Position numbers and translations under genes: made by a program. The notes under the pieces are model-generated. The model was not told the DNA's origin. It ran no database searches and worked only from the letters and a program-made list of their open reading frames with translations. Positions 18,942-27,459 of a DNA stretch of 64,000 bases are shown piece by piece (positions within the stretch are counted from its first letter, which is position 1; every line of letters starts with the position of its first letter). The DNA is taken from the NCBI RefSeq assembly GCF_002008365.1, contig NZ_MRDL01000015.1, positions 186,001 to 250,000 of the forward strand, read 5' to 3'. Source of the stretch: Rhizobium leguminosarum bv. viciae USDA 2370. Lineage in GTDB: Bacteria > Pseudomonadota > Alphaproteobacteria > Rhizobiales > Rhizobiaceae.

Positions 18942-19118
18942 GATGATGAGGTCCGTTGCATAAAAGGCCGGCGAAAACCCGGTGTCGCGGCACTTTTAGC
19001 GAGATTGGCGCGTGACGCAAGGCCAAGTGCGACGCTGATAGTGCCGATACCGTTTGACAGCGCGAAAGCGGAGCCCATATTCGCCAGCGTCCGCAAATGC
19101 TCGAGGAGAGGCTGCCCC

Positions 19119-19970
19119 GTGACGAATATTCAAGACATTTTCAAGAAGTCCAATGTTGCCGTCATCACCGGCGGCGCCTCCGGCATCGGTCTTGCCGCGG
19201 CGAAATATTTCGCCGGACGCGGCATGAGCGTCGCCATCGCCGATCTCGGCGGCGATCGGCTGGCCGACGCCGCCAACGAACTCAAGGCCATTGCCGGCGA
19301 GGAAAATGTGATGGCGGTCGAGACCGACGTCGCAGTCAAAGAATCCCTGGAGGCGCTCGAGCGCGCCGTGCTCCAGCGTTTCGGCCGTGTGCACGTGCTG
19401 ATGAACAATGCCGGCATCGGCCCGGAAACCTCGATCTTCAGCCCGCAGGCGAACTGGGACCATATCTTCGCCGTCAACCTGATGGGTGTGATCAACGGCA
19501 CACGCACCTTCGGCCCGAAGATGCTGTCGCACGGCGAGCCAGGCCTCATCATCAACACCGGCTCCAAGCAGGGCATCACCACACCGCCCGGCAACCCCGC
19601 CTACAACATCTCCAAGGCTGGTGTGAAAGTCTTCACCGAAGCGTTGCAGCATGAGCTTCGCAACACCGAAGGCGGAAAGATCTCCGCCCATCTTCTGATC
19701 CCCGGCTTCGTCTTCACCGGCCTCACCAAGGGCGACCGCGCGGAAAAACCGGCTGCCGCCTGGACGCCGGAACAGACCATCGATTTCATGGTCGAAAGCC
19801 TCGAACGCGGCGATTTCTATATTCTCTGCCCCGACAATGACGTGGCGCGTCCGGTCGACGAACGCCGAATGGCCTGGGCGGCCGGCGATATCATCGAGAA
19901 TCGTCCGCCGCTATCACGCTGGCACCAGGACTTCGCCGACAAGTTCAAGGCCTTCCTCGACCAGAAGTAA
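19119..19970 (+). CDS. SDR family oxidoreductase
   Basis: 283-residue short-chain dehydrogenase. Cofactor loop TGGASGIG, NNAG in MNNAGIGPE, and catalytic Y-x3-K in PAYNISKAGVK. Start: an upstream in-frame ATG at 19005 would place 38 unconserved residues across the argG promoter region; GTG at 19119, preceded by GAGGAGAGG with an 8-nt gap, gives a normal SDR N-terminus about 12 residues ahead of the first strand. The extended C-terminal part (after residue 200) resembles SDRs of unknown substrate. No operon partner is evident. Confidence 0.85.
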   Translation: MTNIQDIFKKSNVAVITGGASGIGLAAAKYFAGRGMSVAIADLGGDRLADAANELKAIAGEENVMAVETDVAVKESLEALERAVLQRFGRVHVLMNNAGIGPETSIFSPQANWDHIFAVNLMGVINGTRTFGPKMLSHGEPGLIINTGSKQGITTPPGNPAYNISKAGVKVFTEALQHELRNTEGGKISAHLLIPGFVFTGLTKGDRAEKPAAAWTPEQTIDFMVESLERGDFYILCPDNDVARPVDERRMAWAAGDIIENRPPLSRWHQDFADKFKAFLDQK

Positions 19971-20003
19971 TCGGCACCATCAGAAGGTTTGATTGGTAAT
20001 TTT

Positions 20004-20046
20004 CTGAAAGCCGGGTAAGAGATCCCAGATCCTTTCCGGCTTTCAG
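20004..20046. repeat. 11-bp inverted repeat directly ahead of the LysE-type gene
   Basis: CTGAAAGCCGG (20004-20014) and CCGGCTTTCAG (20036-20046) form a perfect stem with a 21-nt loop. The second arm ends 8 nt before the ATG at 20055 and no T-run follows, so it is not a classical terminator. It would sequester the ribosome-binding region of the downstream gene or act as an operator. Confidence 0.6.
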
Positions 20047-20054
20047 AGTGTGTC

Positions 20055-20696
20055 ATGGATTTCCTGCCCAGCCTGCCGACCCTTCTCGCCTTTGCCGCCG
20101 CGACGCTGCTGCTTGCGGCGACCCCAGGCCCCGACATGACGCTGTCGATCAGCCGCGCGCTGGCCCAGGGCAAGAAGGCGGCCCTCTTCGTTGTCGTCGG
20201 CACCAGCCTCGGCATCGTCGTCCACACCATGCTGGTCGCTTTCGGCATTTCGGCGCTGATCACCGCCTCGCCGACCGCCTTCCTGATCCTGAAGACCGGG
20301 GGTGCCGCCTATCTGCTCTGGCTGGCGGTGCAGGCGATCCGCTTCGGTTCGAAGCTCACCGTCGCCAAGGTCGAGGAGCAGAAGGGCACGCCACTTTCGA
20401 ACATCTCGTCGGGCTTCTGGGTCAATCTTCTGAACCCCAAGGTCATCATCTTCTTCATGACCTTCCTGCCGCAGTTCGTCAGCGCCGGCGATCCAGCCGT
20501 CACCCAAAAGCTGCTCTTTCTCGGCTTCTGCTTCATCCTGATCGGCATGCCGGTCAATGCCAGCGTCGTCTTTGCCGCCGACTGGCTGGCCTCCTGGCTG
20601 CAGAACAACAAGAAAGTGCTGCGCGGCATGGACTACACCTTCGCCGGCGTCTTCTCGGTCTTCGCCGCGAAGATCCTGCTCACCCAGGCGAGGTAA
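20055..20696 (+). CDS. LysE family translocator (RhtB-like)
   Basis: 213-residue inner-membrane exporter with about six hydrophobic segments. The N-terminal pattern LLLAATPGPDMTLSISRALAQGKKA is the RhtB/LysE signature, and FWVNLLNPKVIIFFMTFLPQF is the conserved mid-protein motif. The substrate is unknown (amino acid or homoserine lactone type). The ATG lacks a good Shine-Dalgarno sequence and is preceded by a stem-loop, so translation may be regulated. It is convergent with the ABC transporter cluster, 37 bp apart. Confidence 0.9.
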   Translation: MDFLPSLPTLLAFAAATLLLAATPGPDMTLSISRALAQGKKAALFVVVGTSLGIVVHTMLVAFGISALITASPTAFLILKTGGAAYLLWLAVQAIRFGSKLTVAKVEEQKGTPLSNISSGFWVNLLNPKVIIFFMTFLPQFVSAGDPAVTQKLLFLGFCFILIGMPVNASVVFAADWLASWLQNNKKVLRGMDYTFAGVFSVFAAKILLTQAR

Positions 20697-20733
20697 GCCC
20701 CCAGACATTTACCCGATCAGCCCGCTGTCGGCC

Positions 20734-21528
20734 TTAGCCGATCAGCAGGGCGTCATCATCCAGCGTCTGCCCGCGCATCTTGCGGAACATCGCGATCAGA
20801 TCCTCGACCTGCAATGTCTTGCGGCTGTCGCCGGCGACATCGAGCACGATCTCGCCGCCATGCAGCATCACCGTCCGGTGGCCATAATCGAGCGCCTGGC
20901 GCATCGAATGCGTCACCATCAGCGTCGTCAGCCTGCGCTCGGAAACGATTTTCTGGGTCAGGCCCATGATGAATTCTGCCATGCCGGGGTCAAGCGCCGC
21001 CGTATGTTCGTCGAGCAGCAGCACTTCCGAGCCCGCCAGCGTCGCCATGACAAGCGAGACCGCCTGCCGCTGGCCGCCGGAAAGCAGGTCCATGCGGTCC
21101 TTCATGCGGTTCTCCAGCCCGAGATTGAGTTCGGCGATCCTCTCGCGAAAATGCTCGCGCCGTTTTGCGCCAAGCGCCGAAACAAGCCCGCGCCGCTCGC
21201 CGCGCCGCGCCGCAAGCGCCAGGTTCTCCTCGATCGACAAGGCACCGCAGCTTCCGGTCAGCGGGTCCTGAAAGACACGGGCGACAAGTCCGGCGCGCGC
21301 CGCCGTCGTCTTGCGTGTCACGTCGGCATTGCCGATCAGCACCTGCCCCTCGCTTGCCAGCACATCGCCGGCGAGCACGCCGAGCAGCGTCGATTTGCCG
21401 GCGCCGTTCGAGCCGATGACGGTAACGAAGGAGCCTTCCTCGATCGTCAGGCTGACACCCGAGAGCGCCTGCTTCTGCAGCGGCGTGCCGCGCCCGAAGA
21501 CGACCTTGATGTTCTTGAGGTTGATCAC
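20734..21528 (-). CDS. ABC transporter ATP-binding protein (PF04392-type importer)
   Basis: 264-residue ATPase of an ABC importer. Walker A IGSNGAGKSTLL, signature LSGGQRQAVSL and Walker B VLLLDEHTAALDP (His replaces the usual Pro after Glu, as in this COG1101 group). The open frame extends upstream within the permease gene; the start is placed at GTG 21528, which overlaps the permease stop (GTGA) and is preceded by GGAGGTGCC. It is translated in coupling with the permease. Members of this system import aromatic amino acids or remain uncharacterised. Confidence 0.92.
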   Translation of the reverse strand: MINLKNIKVVFGRGTPLQKQALSGVSLTIEEGSFVTVIGSNGAGKSTLLGVLAGDVLASEGQVLIGNADVTRKTTAARAGLVARVFQDPLTGSCGALSIEENLALAARRGERRGLVSALGAKRREHFRERIAELNLGLENRMKDRMDLLSGGQRQAVSLVMATLAGSEVLLLDEHTAALDPGMAEFIMGLTQKIVSERRLTTLMVTHSMRQALDYGHRTVMLHGGEIVLDVAGDSRKTLQVEDLIAMFRKMRGQTLDDDALLIG

Positions 21529-22403
21529 GACGCGGCACCTCCACGCAAACGGGGAAGGATGAGCGCCACGGTCACCAGCACGGCGGTGACGAAATTGAGA
21601 TCGGACGCCTGCAGACCGATGACGTCGCTCGAAAGCGCCAGCTGGATCGCGATGCGATAGAGGATCGAGCCGAGCACACAGCCGATCAACGCGATCAGCA
21701 GACCGCGCCGCCCGAGCAGCGTCTCGCCGATGATGACGGCAGCGAGGCCGACGACGATCGTGCCGACGCCGGAGGTGACGTCGGCAAAGCCGTTCGTCTG
21801 GGCAAACAGGGCGCCGCCGAGCGCCACCAGCGCATTCGAGATCGCCATGCCGAGATAGATCTGCCGGCTGGTATCGACGCCCTGGGCCCGCGCCATCCTT
21901 GCATTGGCGCCGGTCGCCCGCATTGCCAGCCCCGCATCGCTTTCCAGGAAACGCCAGACCAGGATGAGGGCAATGACGACCAGAATACCGACGAAGAGCG
22001 GCCGCACGTAGAAATCGCGAAGGCCATGGCCGAAGAACGGGCTGATCATCGTGTCGGCATTGATGAGCGCGACATTGGGTTTGCCCATCACGCGCAGATT
22101 GACGGAAAACAGCGCGATCATCGTCAGGATCGAGGCGAGCAAATTGAGGATCTTGAAGCGCACGTTGAGCAGCGCCGTCACCATGCCCGCAGCCGCACCG
22201 GCCGCCATGGCGATCAGAGCCGCAAGCCAGGCGTTGACGCCGGCAATGATCAGCACGGCTGTCACCGCCGCGCCAAGCGGAAAGGAGCCGTCGACCGTCA
22301 GGTCGGGAAAGTCGAGAACTCGAAAGGCGAGATAGACGCCGAGAGCGACGAAAGAATAGACTAGGCCGAGCTCGACGGCCCCCCAGAATGCGATTTGGCT
22401 CAA
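21525..22403 (-). CDS. ABC transporter permease
   Basis: 292-residue inner-membrane permease with about 8-9 hydrophobic segments, resembling the branched-chain/ribose-type permease fold (COG4120). It starts MSQIAFWGAVELGLVYSFVALGVYL. It overlaps the ATPase gene by 4 bp and follows the binding-protein gene after a 123-bp gap that contains a stem-loop. Together the three genes make a complete importer. Confidence 0.92.
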   Translation of the reverse strand: MSQIAFWGAVELGLVYSFVALGVYLAFRVLDFPDLTVDGSFPLGAAVTAVLIIAGVNAWLAALIAMAAGAAAGMVTALLNVRFKILNLLASILTMIALFSVNLRVMGKPNVALINADTMISPFFGHGLRDFYVRPLFVGILVVIALILVWRFLESDAGLAMRATGANARMARAQGVDTSRQIYLGMAISNALVALGGALFAQTNGFADVTSGVGTIVVGLAAVIIGETLLGRRGLLIALIGCVLGSILYRIAIQLALSSDVIGLQASDLNFVTAVLVTVALILPRLRGGAAS

Positions 22404-22467
22404 GGCTTTCAGCCCCTTTTTGTGTCCGTTCCGCCCGTCGCGAAACGGAGCCTTTTAATACAAACAA

Positions 22468-22491
22468 CCGCTCCCGTGCAAACGAGAGCGG
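22468..22491 (-). terminator. Stem-loop between binding-protein and permease genes
   Basis: Minus-strand reading: CCGCTC...GAGCGG with inner partial pairing, followed by TTGTTTG. It sits inside the operon, after the substrate-binding gene. A leaky terminator or mRNA-stabilising hairpin would give excess binding protein over the membrane components, a common arrangement in ABC importers. Confidence 0.5.
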
Positions 22492-22526
22492 CTGAATACG
22501 ACGAAGGCGCTAGACGTACCGGCCGA

Positions 22527-23480
22527 CTATTCGATGACTTTGTTAGCGCGGGAAAGCACGCTCTGCGGCAGGGTGACGCCCATCTTCTCGGCCGCAGCCT
22601 TGTTGACGACGAGGTCGCTGCCGGCGGCAGTCTTGACCGCGATGTCGCCGGGGTTCTCACCCTTCAACACGCGCACGACGATGTCGCCGGTCTGCTTGCC
22701 GACATCATAATAGTTGAAGCCGAGGGCGGCGATCGAACCGCGCGAAACCGAATCCGTGTCAGCAGTGAAGAGCGGCAGCTTGCTCTCCTCGGCAACCGCG
22801 ACGGCGCCTTCGAGCGCGGAGATGATCGTGTTGTCGGTTGGAATGTAGATCGCATCGGCGCGGCCGACGAGCGCGCGTGCCGCACCCTGGACCTCGGCCG
22901 ACTTGGTGGCGGCCGATTCGACCACCTTCAGGCCAGCCTTTTCGGCTTCAGCCTTCAGCACGGCGAGCAGCGAAACGGAATTCGCCTCGCCGGAATTGTA
23001 GAGATAGCCGATGGTTTTCACATCAGGCAGGATTTCCTTGATCAGCGCTATGTGCTCGGCGACCGGCGACATATCGGAAAGGCCGGTGACATTGCCGCCG
23101 GGCTTGTCCATGTTCTTGACGAGTTGGGCGCCAAGCGGATCGGACACGGCCGTGAAGACGACGGGGATGTCACGCGTCGAGGAGACGACGGCCTGGGCCG
23201 AGGGCGTCGAAATCGGCACGATGACATTGGGCTCGTCGCCGGCGAACTGGCGGGCAATCTGGGCTGCCGTCGCCGGATTGCCCTGCGCCGACTCGAAGAC
23301 GAATTTCAGGTTCTCGCCCTCTTTATAGCCGGCGGCCGTCAGCGCATCGAGAACGCCCTTGCGCGCCGCATCCAGCGCCGGATGTTCGACGATCGCCGTC
23401 ACGGCGACGGTGACGTCATCGGCCTTTGCGGGCAGGGAAAGGGCCAAACTGGCGGCAAGAGCGAGCAAAATCGGGCGCAT
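22527..23480 (-). CDS. ABC transporter substrate-binding protein (PF04392 family)
   Basis: 317-residue periplasmic binding protein. The first ~20 residues (MRPILLALAASLALSLPAKA) are a Sec signal peptide. The body shows the ABC_sub_bind pattern: DDVTVAVTAIVEHPALDAARKG..., VPISTPSAQAV and DIPVVFTAVSDPLGA. Start at 23480 has AGGAGG 7 nt upstream; a GTG at 23525 would add residues ahead of the signal peptide. First gene of a three-gene importer; TrpX-like relatives bind aromatic amino acids, but the ligand here is unknown. Confidence 0.92.
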   Translation of the reverse strand: MRPILLALAASLALSLPAKADDVTVAVTAIVEHPALDAARKGVLDALTAAGYKEGENLKFVFESAQGNPATAAQIARQFAGDEPNVIVPISTPSAQAVVSSTRDIPVVFTAVSDPLGAQLVKNMDKPGGNVTGLSDMSPVAEHIALIKEILPDVKTIGYLYNSGEANSVSLLAVLKAEAEKAGLKVVESAATKSAEVQGAARALVGRADAIYIPTDNTIISALEGAVAVAEESKLPLFTADTDSVSRGSIAALGFNYYDVGKQTGDIVVRVLKGENPGDIAVKTAAGSDLVVNKAAAEKMGVTLPQSVLSRANKVIE

Positions 23481-23573
23481 GGGGATCCTCCTGAATGATT
23501 TTGGCGCCACTTTTAGGAAAAGCACCCCCTGAAATCAATCGCGGAGAATTGTAGCGAGGATCAAACTTGCTGA

Positions 23574-24806
23574 TCAGTCGTCGGCGCCGTGATTGGCGAT
23601 CATCATCGCCTCGAAGGCCAGACGTTCGGTCTTGCGCATGCGTTCGGATTCCGATTTCAGCTGGCCGCAGGCGGCAAGAATGTCGCGGCCGCGCGGCGTG
23701 CGGATCGGCGAAGCATAGCCCGCCGAATTGATGAAATCGGCGAACTTCTCAATCTGCTCCCAGTCGGAACACTGGTAATTGGTGCCGGGCCAGGGATTGA
23801 ACGGAATGAGGTTGATCTTCGCCGGCACGCCCTTCAGGAGCTTGATCAGCCCCTTGGCGTCTTCCAGGCTGTCATTGACATCCTTCAGCATCACATATTC
23901 GAAGGTGATGCGCCGGGCGTTCGAAAGGCCCGGATAGGTCCGGCAGGCCTCGATCAGCTCCTTCAGCGGGTACTTCTTGTTGATCGGCACGAGAATGTCG
24001 CGCAGATCGTCGCGCACCGCATGCAGCGAAATCGCCAGCATGACGCCGATTTCCTCGCCGGTGCGGAAGATCTCCGGCACGACGCCGGAGGTGGAAAGCG
24101 TCACGCGGCGCCTGGACAGCGACAGGCCGTCACCATCCGTGGCGATCAGCAATGCCTGCTTGACGGCATCGAAGTTATAAAGCGGCTCACCCATGCCCAT
24201 CATGACGATGTTGCTGACCTTGCGGCCCTCGGCAGGCATGATCGTACCCTGCGGCGCTTCGCGGTCCGGGAAATCCCCAAGTCGGTCGCGGGCAAGCAGC
24301 AGCTGCGAAAGAATTTCCTCCGCCGTCAGGTTGCGCACCAGACGCTGCGTCCCGGTATGACAGAAGGAACAGGTGAGCGTACAGCCGACCTGGCTTGAGA
24401 TACAGAGCGTGCCGCGGCCCTCTTCCGGAATGTAGACGGCCTCGATCTCGACGGGACGTCCGGCGCCCCGCGGCGGAAAGCGCAGCAGCCATTTGCGCGT
24501 GCCGTCGTTGGAGACCTGCTCCTCGACGATCTCGGGACGTGCGATGGTGAAATGCTGCTTCAGCATCTCCCGCATGTCCTTGGCGACATTCGTCATATGG
24601 TCGAAGTCGGAGACGCCGCGCACATAGATCCAGTTCCAGAGCTGCGAGACGCGCATCTTGATCTGCTTCTCAGCCACACCCTTTTCCCGGAGTGCCGCCC
24701 CCATCTCCTCACGCGACAGGCCGATCAACGAGGGTTTCTCGATGTTGGCGGACGTGCGCGCCTGCGGCTTGGTGACAACGATCGCATCCATGACGGACAT
24801 AGGCAT
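23574..24806 (-). CDS. rlmN: 23S rRNA (adenine-2503-C2)-methyltransferase / tRNA A37 methyltransferase RlmN
   Basis: 410-residue radical-SAM enzyme methylating A2503 of 23S rRNA and A37 of some tRNAs. The 4Fe-4S cysteines are C142, C146 and C149 in [12 protein letters not shown]. The segments MGMGEPL and [13 protein letters not shown] are typical. The C-terminal ACGQL motif supplies the second catalytic cysteine. Two ATGs (24806 and 24800) are equally possible starts; ribosome binding is weak for both. Located between an ABC transporter and an ialB-type gene, transcribed alone or with the former. Confidence 0.96.
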   Translation of the reverse strand: MPMSVMDAIVVTKPQARTSANIEKPSLIGLSREEMGAALREKGVAEKQIKMRVSQLWNWIYVRGVSDFDHMTNVAKDMREMLKQHFTIARPEIVEEQVSNDGTRKWLLRFPPRGAGRPVEIEAVYIPEEGRGTLCISSQVGCTLTCSFCHTGTQRLVRNLTAEEILSQLLLARDRLGDFPDREAPQGTIMPAEGRKVSNIVMMGMGEPLYNFDAVKQALLIATDGDGLSLSRRRVTLSTSGVVPEIFRTGEEIGVMLAISLHAVRDDLRDILVPINKKYPLKELIEACRTYPGLSNARRITFEYVMLKDVNDSLEDAKGLIKLLKGVPAKINLIPFNPWPGTNYQCSDWEQIEKFADFINSAGYASPIRTPRGRDILAACGQLKSESERMRKTERLAFEAMMIANHGADD

Positions 24807-25102
24807 TTATCCCGAATTCGAACATGTGCCGGCTCTGCGAGCCCGCGCGCTTCAGGGGGTAAGCCGGAAGACTTGCGGGCGCATGACGGCACATCGGCAG
24901 AAATTGAATGGCGGAACGGCGACTGGTATCGCGATCTGTCCGCTGTTGGCGCCGGCTTTACCATCATTTTGCCCGCGCGTCACTATCAAGCATGTCGCGC
25001 AAAAACACGCGGCGGTTTTGCGATTACGGCACGCTCAAACCAAACTCCTAAAGCGCGGCAGGCGGATCTGAAAGACCGCGTCGCGCTTTAGATGGAAACG
25101 AG
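24807..25102. other. Intergenic region with a short palindromic repeat
   Basis: It includes the rlmN promoter region and a 9-bp inverted repeat TAAAGCGCG (25049-25057) / CGCGCTTTA (25082-25090), the same terminal motif as the RIME-like elements at 4003 and 26571. This copy lacks the GCGCAGCGGTTTT core, so it looks like a degraded or partial element. No gene is supported here. Confidence 0.5.
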
Positions 25103-25127
25103 AAGAGCCGGCGCAAGGCCGGCCCTT
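25103..25127 (-). terminator. Hairpin downstream of the IalB-family gene
   Basis: Inverted repeat GAGCCGGC / GCCGGCC-type around 25105-25124, about 28 bp after the stop codon. On the minus strand the stem is followed by TCTTCTCGTTTCC, a poor U-tract, so termination is likely but inefficient. Confidence 0.45.
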
Positions 25128-25152
25128 GAAATTCTGCGGCCGGAAGGACCGC

Positions 25153-25662
25153 CTACTTGCAGGTTTCGATCTGCTTCAGGGCAGCCGAGATGCCCGAGAG
25201 CGAATAGCTGTAGGAGGTGCCGGTGCCCTTGCGCGAAACGGCATTGACCGTCATCGAATGGCCGGTCTTCATCGCCGCGACGAGGGCCGGCTCCTGCGCC
25301 GCGTTCTCGACCCAGCCAGCCTTGTCCTTGGTGAACATCACGAAGGTCTTGTTGTCGATGACGACGTTGATCTTCGAATTTTCCTTGACCGTGTAGCCCA
25401 TCATCGCCTGCGGCTCGTAGGAAATGTTCTGGCCCGGACGCTGCGAGACGATGAAGAAATTGTCGCCGTGGTCGACGCTTGCCGGCTGCTTTGCCGTCGG
25501 AACGGAAAGCACGTAGCAGACGGTGCTGCTGCCCGACTTGTAGGAGTAGGCGCCCCATGCCTGGAACTGCTGGATGCGGTTCGGCGCGGCCTGCTGCGCT
25601 TCCGCAACTCCGGCCATAACAAGGGTGAGTGCGAGAGCGGATACGATACTTTTTACAAACAT
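25153..25662 (-). CDS. Invasion-associated locus B (IalB) family protein
   Basis: 169-residue exported protein. Signal peptide MFVKSIVSALALTLVMAGVAEA, cleaved before QQAAPNR. The body shows the IalB pattern FQAWGAYSYKSGSSTVCYVLSVP and a C-terminal cysteine (ETCK), likely paired with the Cys in VCYVLS. The name comes from Bartonella IalB; in free-living rhizobia these are periplasmic proteins of unknown function. Start at 25662 has AGGA upstream; an ATG at 25689 would extend the leader by nine polar residues. Confidence 0.85.
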   Translation of the reverse strand: MFVKSIVSALALTLVMAGVAEAQQAAPNRIQQFQAWGAYSYKSGSSTVCYVLSVPTAKQPASVDHGDNFFIVSQRPGQNISYEPQAMMGYTVKENSKINVVIDNKTFVMFTKDKAGWVENAAQEPALVAAMKTGHSMTVNAVSRKGTGTSYSYSLSGISAALKQIETCK

Positions 25663-25998
25663 GGATTCCTGCCGGTTCTTGCGATTCAAGGCCCGAAGCG
25701 ATCATAGCGGGCGCCGCATAATCACGATCTGCTTTATTTTGACTTAATTCAGGTTACCAAATGGTCAACAATAGCTGCGATTTGTATCTGCCTGTGTCAT
25801 TTCAGCTCGAGTGTCAATTTTCGCCCCTTTGACGGTATCGACCGCGACACCGTGCCCCAATGGCACTGATCGTCCGTTCGGCTGAATTTAAGACACAAAG
25901 ATTCAGGCAAGAGTTTGACCTTTCCCAAATCCGTTGTACCTCATTAAGACTTGGAAATCCGGGACGAAATTGTTGCCGCAGGGGGCTGGTGAGGGGAT
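25663..25998. other. 336-bp divergent promoter region (IalB gene / ECF sigma gene)
   Basis: AT-richer than its surroundings (TTTATTTTGACTTAATTCAGG around 25731-25751). It should carry both promoters. A near-miss to a CtrA box, TTAA-N6-TTAC at 25743-25756, has the wrong spacing. I could not see a clear ECF-type (GGAAC) promoter ahead of the sigma gene. Confidence 0.45.
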
Positions 25999-26559
25999 AT
26001 GGATGCCGAGGAAAGACAGCGTTTCGCTGCCCTCGCGAAGGCCGTCGCGAACGATCGCGACCAGCAGGCCTTTTCCATCCTGTTCGACTATTTCGCACCC
26101 CGCCTGAAGGCCTGGCTGATGCGCCAGAGGATGACATCAGGCGAGGCCGAGGAACTGGTCCAGGAGATCATGATCGTGCTCTGGCACAAGGCAGACCTCT
26201 ATGATGCCACGCGATCTTCACTTTCGACCTGGCTTTTCCGCATTGCCCGCAATCGCCGCATCGACATGCAACGCCGCGCCAATACCCGCATCTTCGATGA
26301 GACTGATCCGGCCCTGCAGCCGCCGGCCGATATCGGCGCGGAAGAACTCATCGCCAATGACGATCGCGACGCCAAGATACGCGCCGCCGTCGGTCAACTG
26401 CCGGAGGAACAGCGCGACATGCTGCGCGCCGCGTTCTTCCTCGGTCAATCGCATTCGGAGATCGCCGAATCGACCGGGCTGCCGCTCGGCACGGTGAAGT
26501 CGCGTATCCGGCTTGCCTTCGGCAAGCTTCGCAAGGTGCTGGAACGCGAAAACGCCTGA
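25999..26559 (+). CDS. ECF-type RNA polymerase sigma factor
   Basis: 186 residues. Region 2 spans about residues 25-90 (FSILFDYFAPRLKAWLMRQRM...EELVQEIMIVLWHKA...STWLFRIARNRRIDMQRR) and region 4 about residues 125-180 (LPEEQRDMLRAAFFLGQSHSEIAESTGLPLGTVKSRIRLAFGKLR). This directs RNA polymerase to a stress-specific promoter set. GAGGGGAT precedes the ATG. Unusually, no anti-sigma gene (for example ChrR type) follows; the next element is a palindromic repeat and then convergent genes. Its signal and regulon are unknown. Confidence 0.9.
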   Translation: MDAEERQRFAALAKAVANDRDQQAFSILFDYFAPRLKAWLMRQRMTSGEAEELVQEIMIVLWHKADLYDATRSSLSTWLFRIARNRRIDMQRRANTRIFDETDPALQPPADIGAEELIANDDRDAKIRAAVGQLPEEQRDMLRAAFFLGQSHSEIAESTGLPLGTVKSRIRLAFGKLRKVLERENA

Positions 26560-26570
26560 CGTATGTCGCC

Positions 26571-26650
26571 CAGAAGGGCGCAGCGGTTTTGAGATGACGA
26601 CACGCATGAAACAAGCGTGTCACATCCCGGCTCGATTCGACGCGCTTTAA
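26571..26650. repeat. Rhizobial intergenic palindromic repeat (RIME-like), copy 2
   Basis: It shares GCGCAGCGGTTTT, an ACGACAYGCATRA block and the terminal CGACGCGCTTTAA with the element at 4003-4104. An internal inverted repeat ACACGC...GCGTGT is visible. Its right end overlaps the stop codon of the following minus-strand gene by 4 bp. Confidence 0.65.
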
Positions 26651-27039
26651 ATCGTCTTCATCGCTTCTTCCGGCCGATCGGCGAGAACGCGGTCGGCTGC
26701 TTCGTAATGGCCCGGCCGGATATGGCCGCGCACCATGGCGAAGGCGGCCGAAAGCACGGCGATGTCATCGGAAAAGCCGATGACGGCGAAAATATCCGGG
26801 ATCATGTCGATCGGCATGACAAAATAGGCGAGCGCCGCAAGCAGCACGCCGCGCACCTTTGTCGGCGTCTGCGGATCGAGCGCGCAATAGAAACCTGCGA
26901 CCACATCGCGCGAGAACGGGATCTGTCGCACCGCCCGTCGGAACGTCGGCCAGAATTTCTGCCTGACGGTCTTCTCGCGCCGGCTTTGGGTGTCCTCGTC
27001 GCCCGGCAAGAGGATTTCGCCGAATTTGACCTCGTCCAT
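26647..27039 (-). CDS. YkvA family (DUF1232) membrane protein
   Basis: 130 residues. The DUF1232 core is present: ALDPQTPTKVRGVLLAALAYFVMPIDMIPD, with the diagnostic PxDxIPD motif at the end of the hydrophobic stretch, then DDIAVLSAAF. Function unknown across bacteria; thought to be a small membrane-associated protein. Start: ATG 27039 (MDEVKFGE) has GCAGGG immediately upstream, whereas the ATGs at 27060 and 27123 lack a ribosome binding site. The stop codon lies in the palindromic repeat. Confidence 0.8.
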   Translation of the reverse strand: MDEVKFGEILLPGDEDTQSRREKTVRQKFWPTFRRAVRQIPFSRDVVAGFYCALDPQTPTKVRGVLLAALAYFVMPIDMIPDIFAVIGFSDDIAVLSAAFAMVRGHIRPGHYEAADRVLADRPEEAMKTI

Positions 27040-27119
27040 CCCTGCATCCCTTTTGTCCATGCGAACATATGGTGACGGCGCCCAGTCTTTCAATCGGCCC
27101 CTTTCAATCGGCCCCATTT

Positions 27120-27425
27120 TCAAACGACACGTCGCGCCGCAGCCTTCTCCATTGCTTTGGCGAGCTTGAAATCCAGTTCCGTCAGCCCGCCGGCATCATG
27201 CGTGTTCAGCGTCACATCCACCCTGGAATAGACGTTGAACCATTCGGGATGGTGGTTAAGCTTCTCGGCCGCAAGTGCTGCCTGCGTCATGAAGCCGAAA
27301 GCCTCGACGAAATTTGCGAACTTGAACGTCTTCGATATCGAAGAACCCGCATCATTGAGCACCCAGCCCGAAAGCTCCGTCAGTTGCGCTTCGGCCGCCG
27401 TCCGTTCCAGTTTTTCCATTTTCAT
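27120..27425 (-). CDS. phhB: 4a-hydroxytetrahydrobiopterin (pterin-4a-carbinolamine) dehydratase
   Basis: 101-residue enzyme that dehydrates 4a-hydroxy-tetrahydropterin, recycling the cofactor of phenylalanine hydroxylase. The active-site motif [32 protein letters not shown] spans about residues 54-85, with the His-His-Pro pair and downstream His conserved. The open frame extends far upstream, but ATG 27425 gives the normal family length. It is divergent from the phosphatase gene across only 34 bp. No phenylalanine hydroxylase gene is visible in the window. Confidence 0.92.
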   Translation of the reverse strand: MKMEKLERTAAEAQLTELSGWVLNDAGSSISKTFKFANFVEAFGFMTQAALAAEKLNHHPEWFNVYSRVDVTLNTHDAGGLTELDFKLAKAMEKAAARRVV

Positions 27426-27459
27426 GCCATGGTCCTCTTCTCTGTCCGACAGGTTACCG

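Noticed and set aside
20557-21660. 367-codon plus-strand frame over the ABC ATPase
   Set aside because: Antisense to Walker A/B and signature motifs of the ATPase; no independent support.
21529-22467. N-terminal extension of the ABC ATPase frame to 577 codons
   Set aside because: The added part is the permease gene read in another frame; GTG at 21528 with GGAGG-like sequence is the start.
25743-25756. Possible CtrA box ahead of the ECF sigma gene
   Set aside because: Spacing between TTAA and TTAC is 6, not 7, and the second half-site is imperfect.
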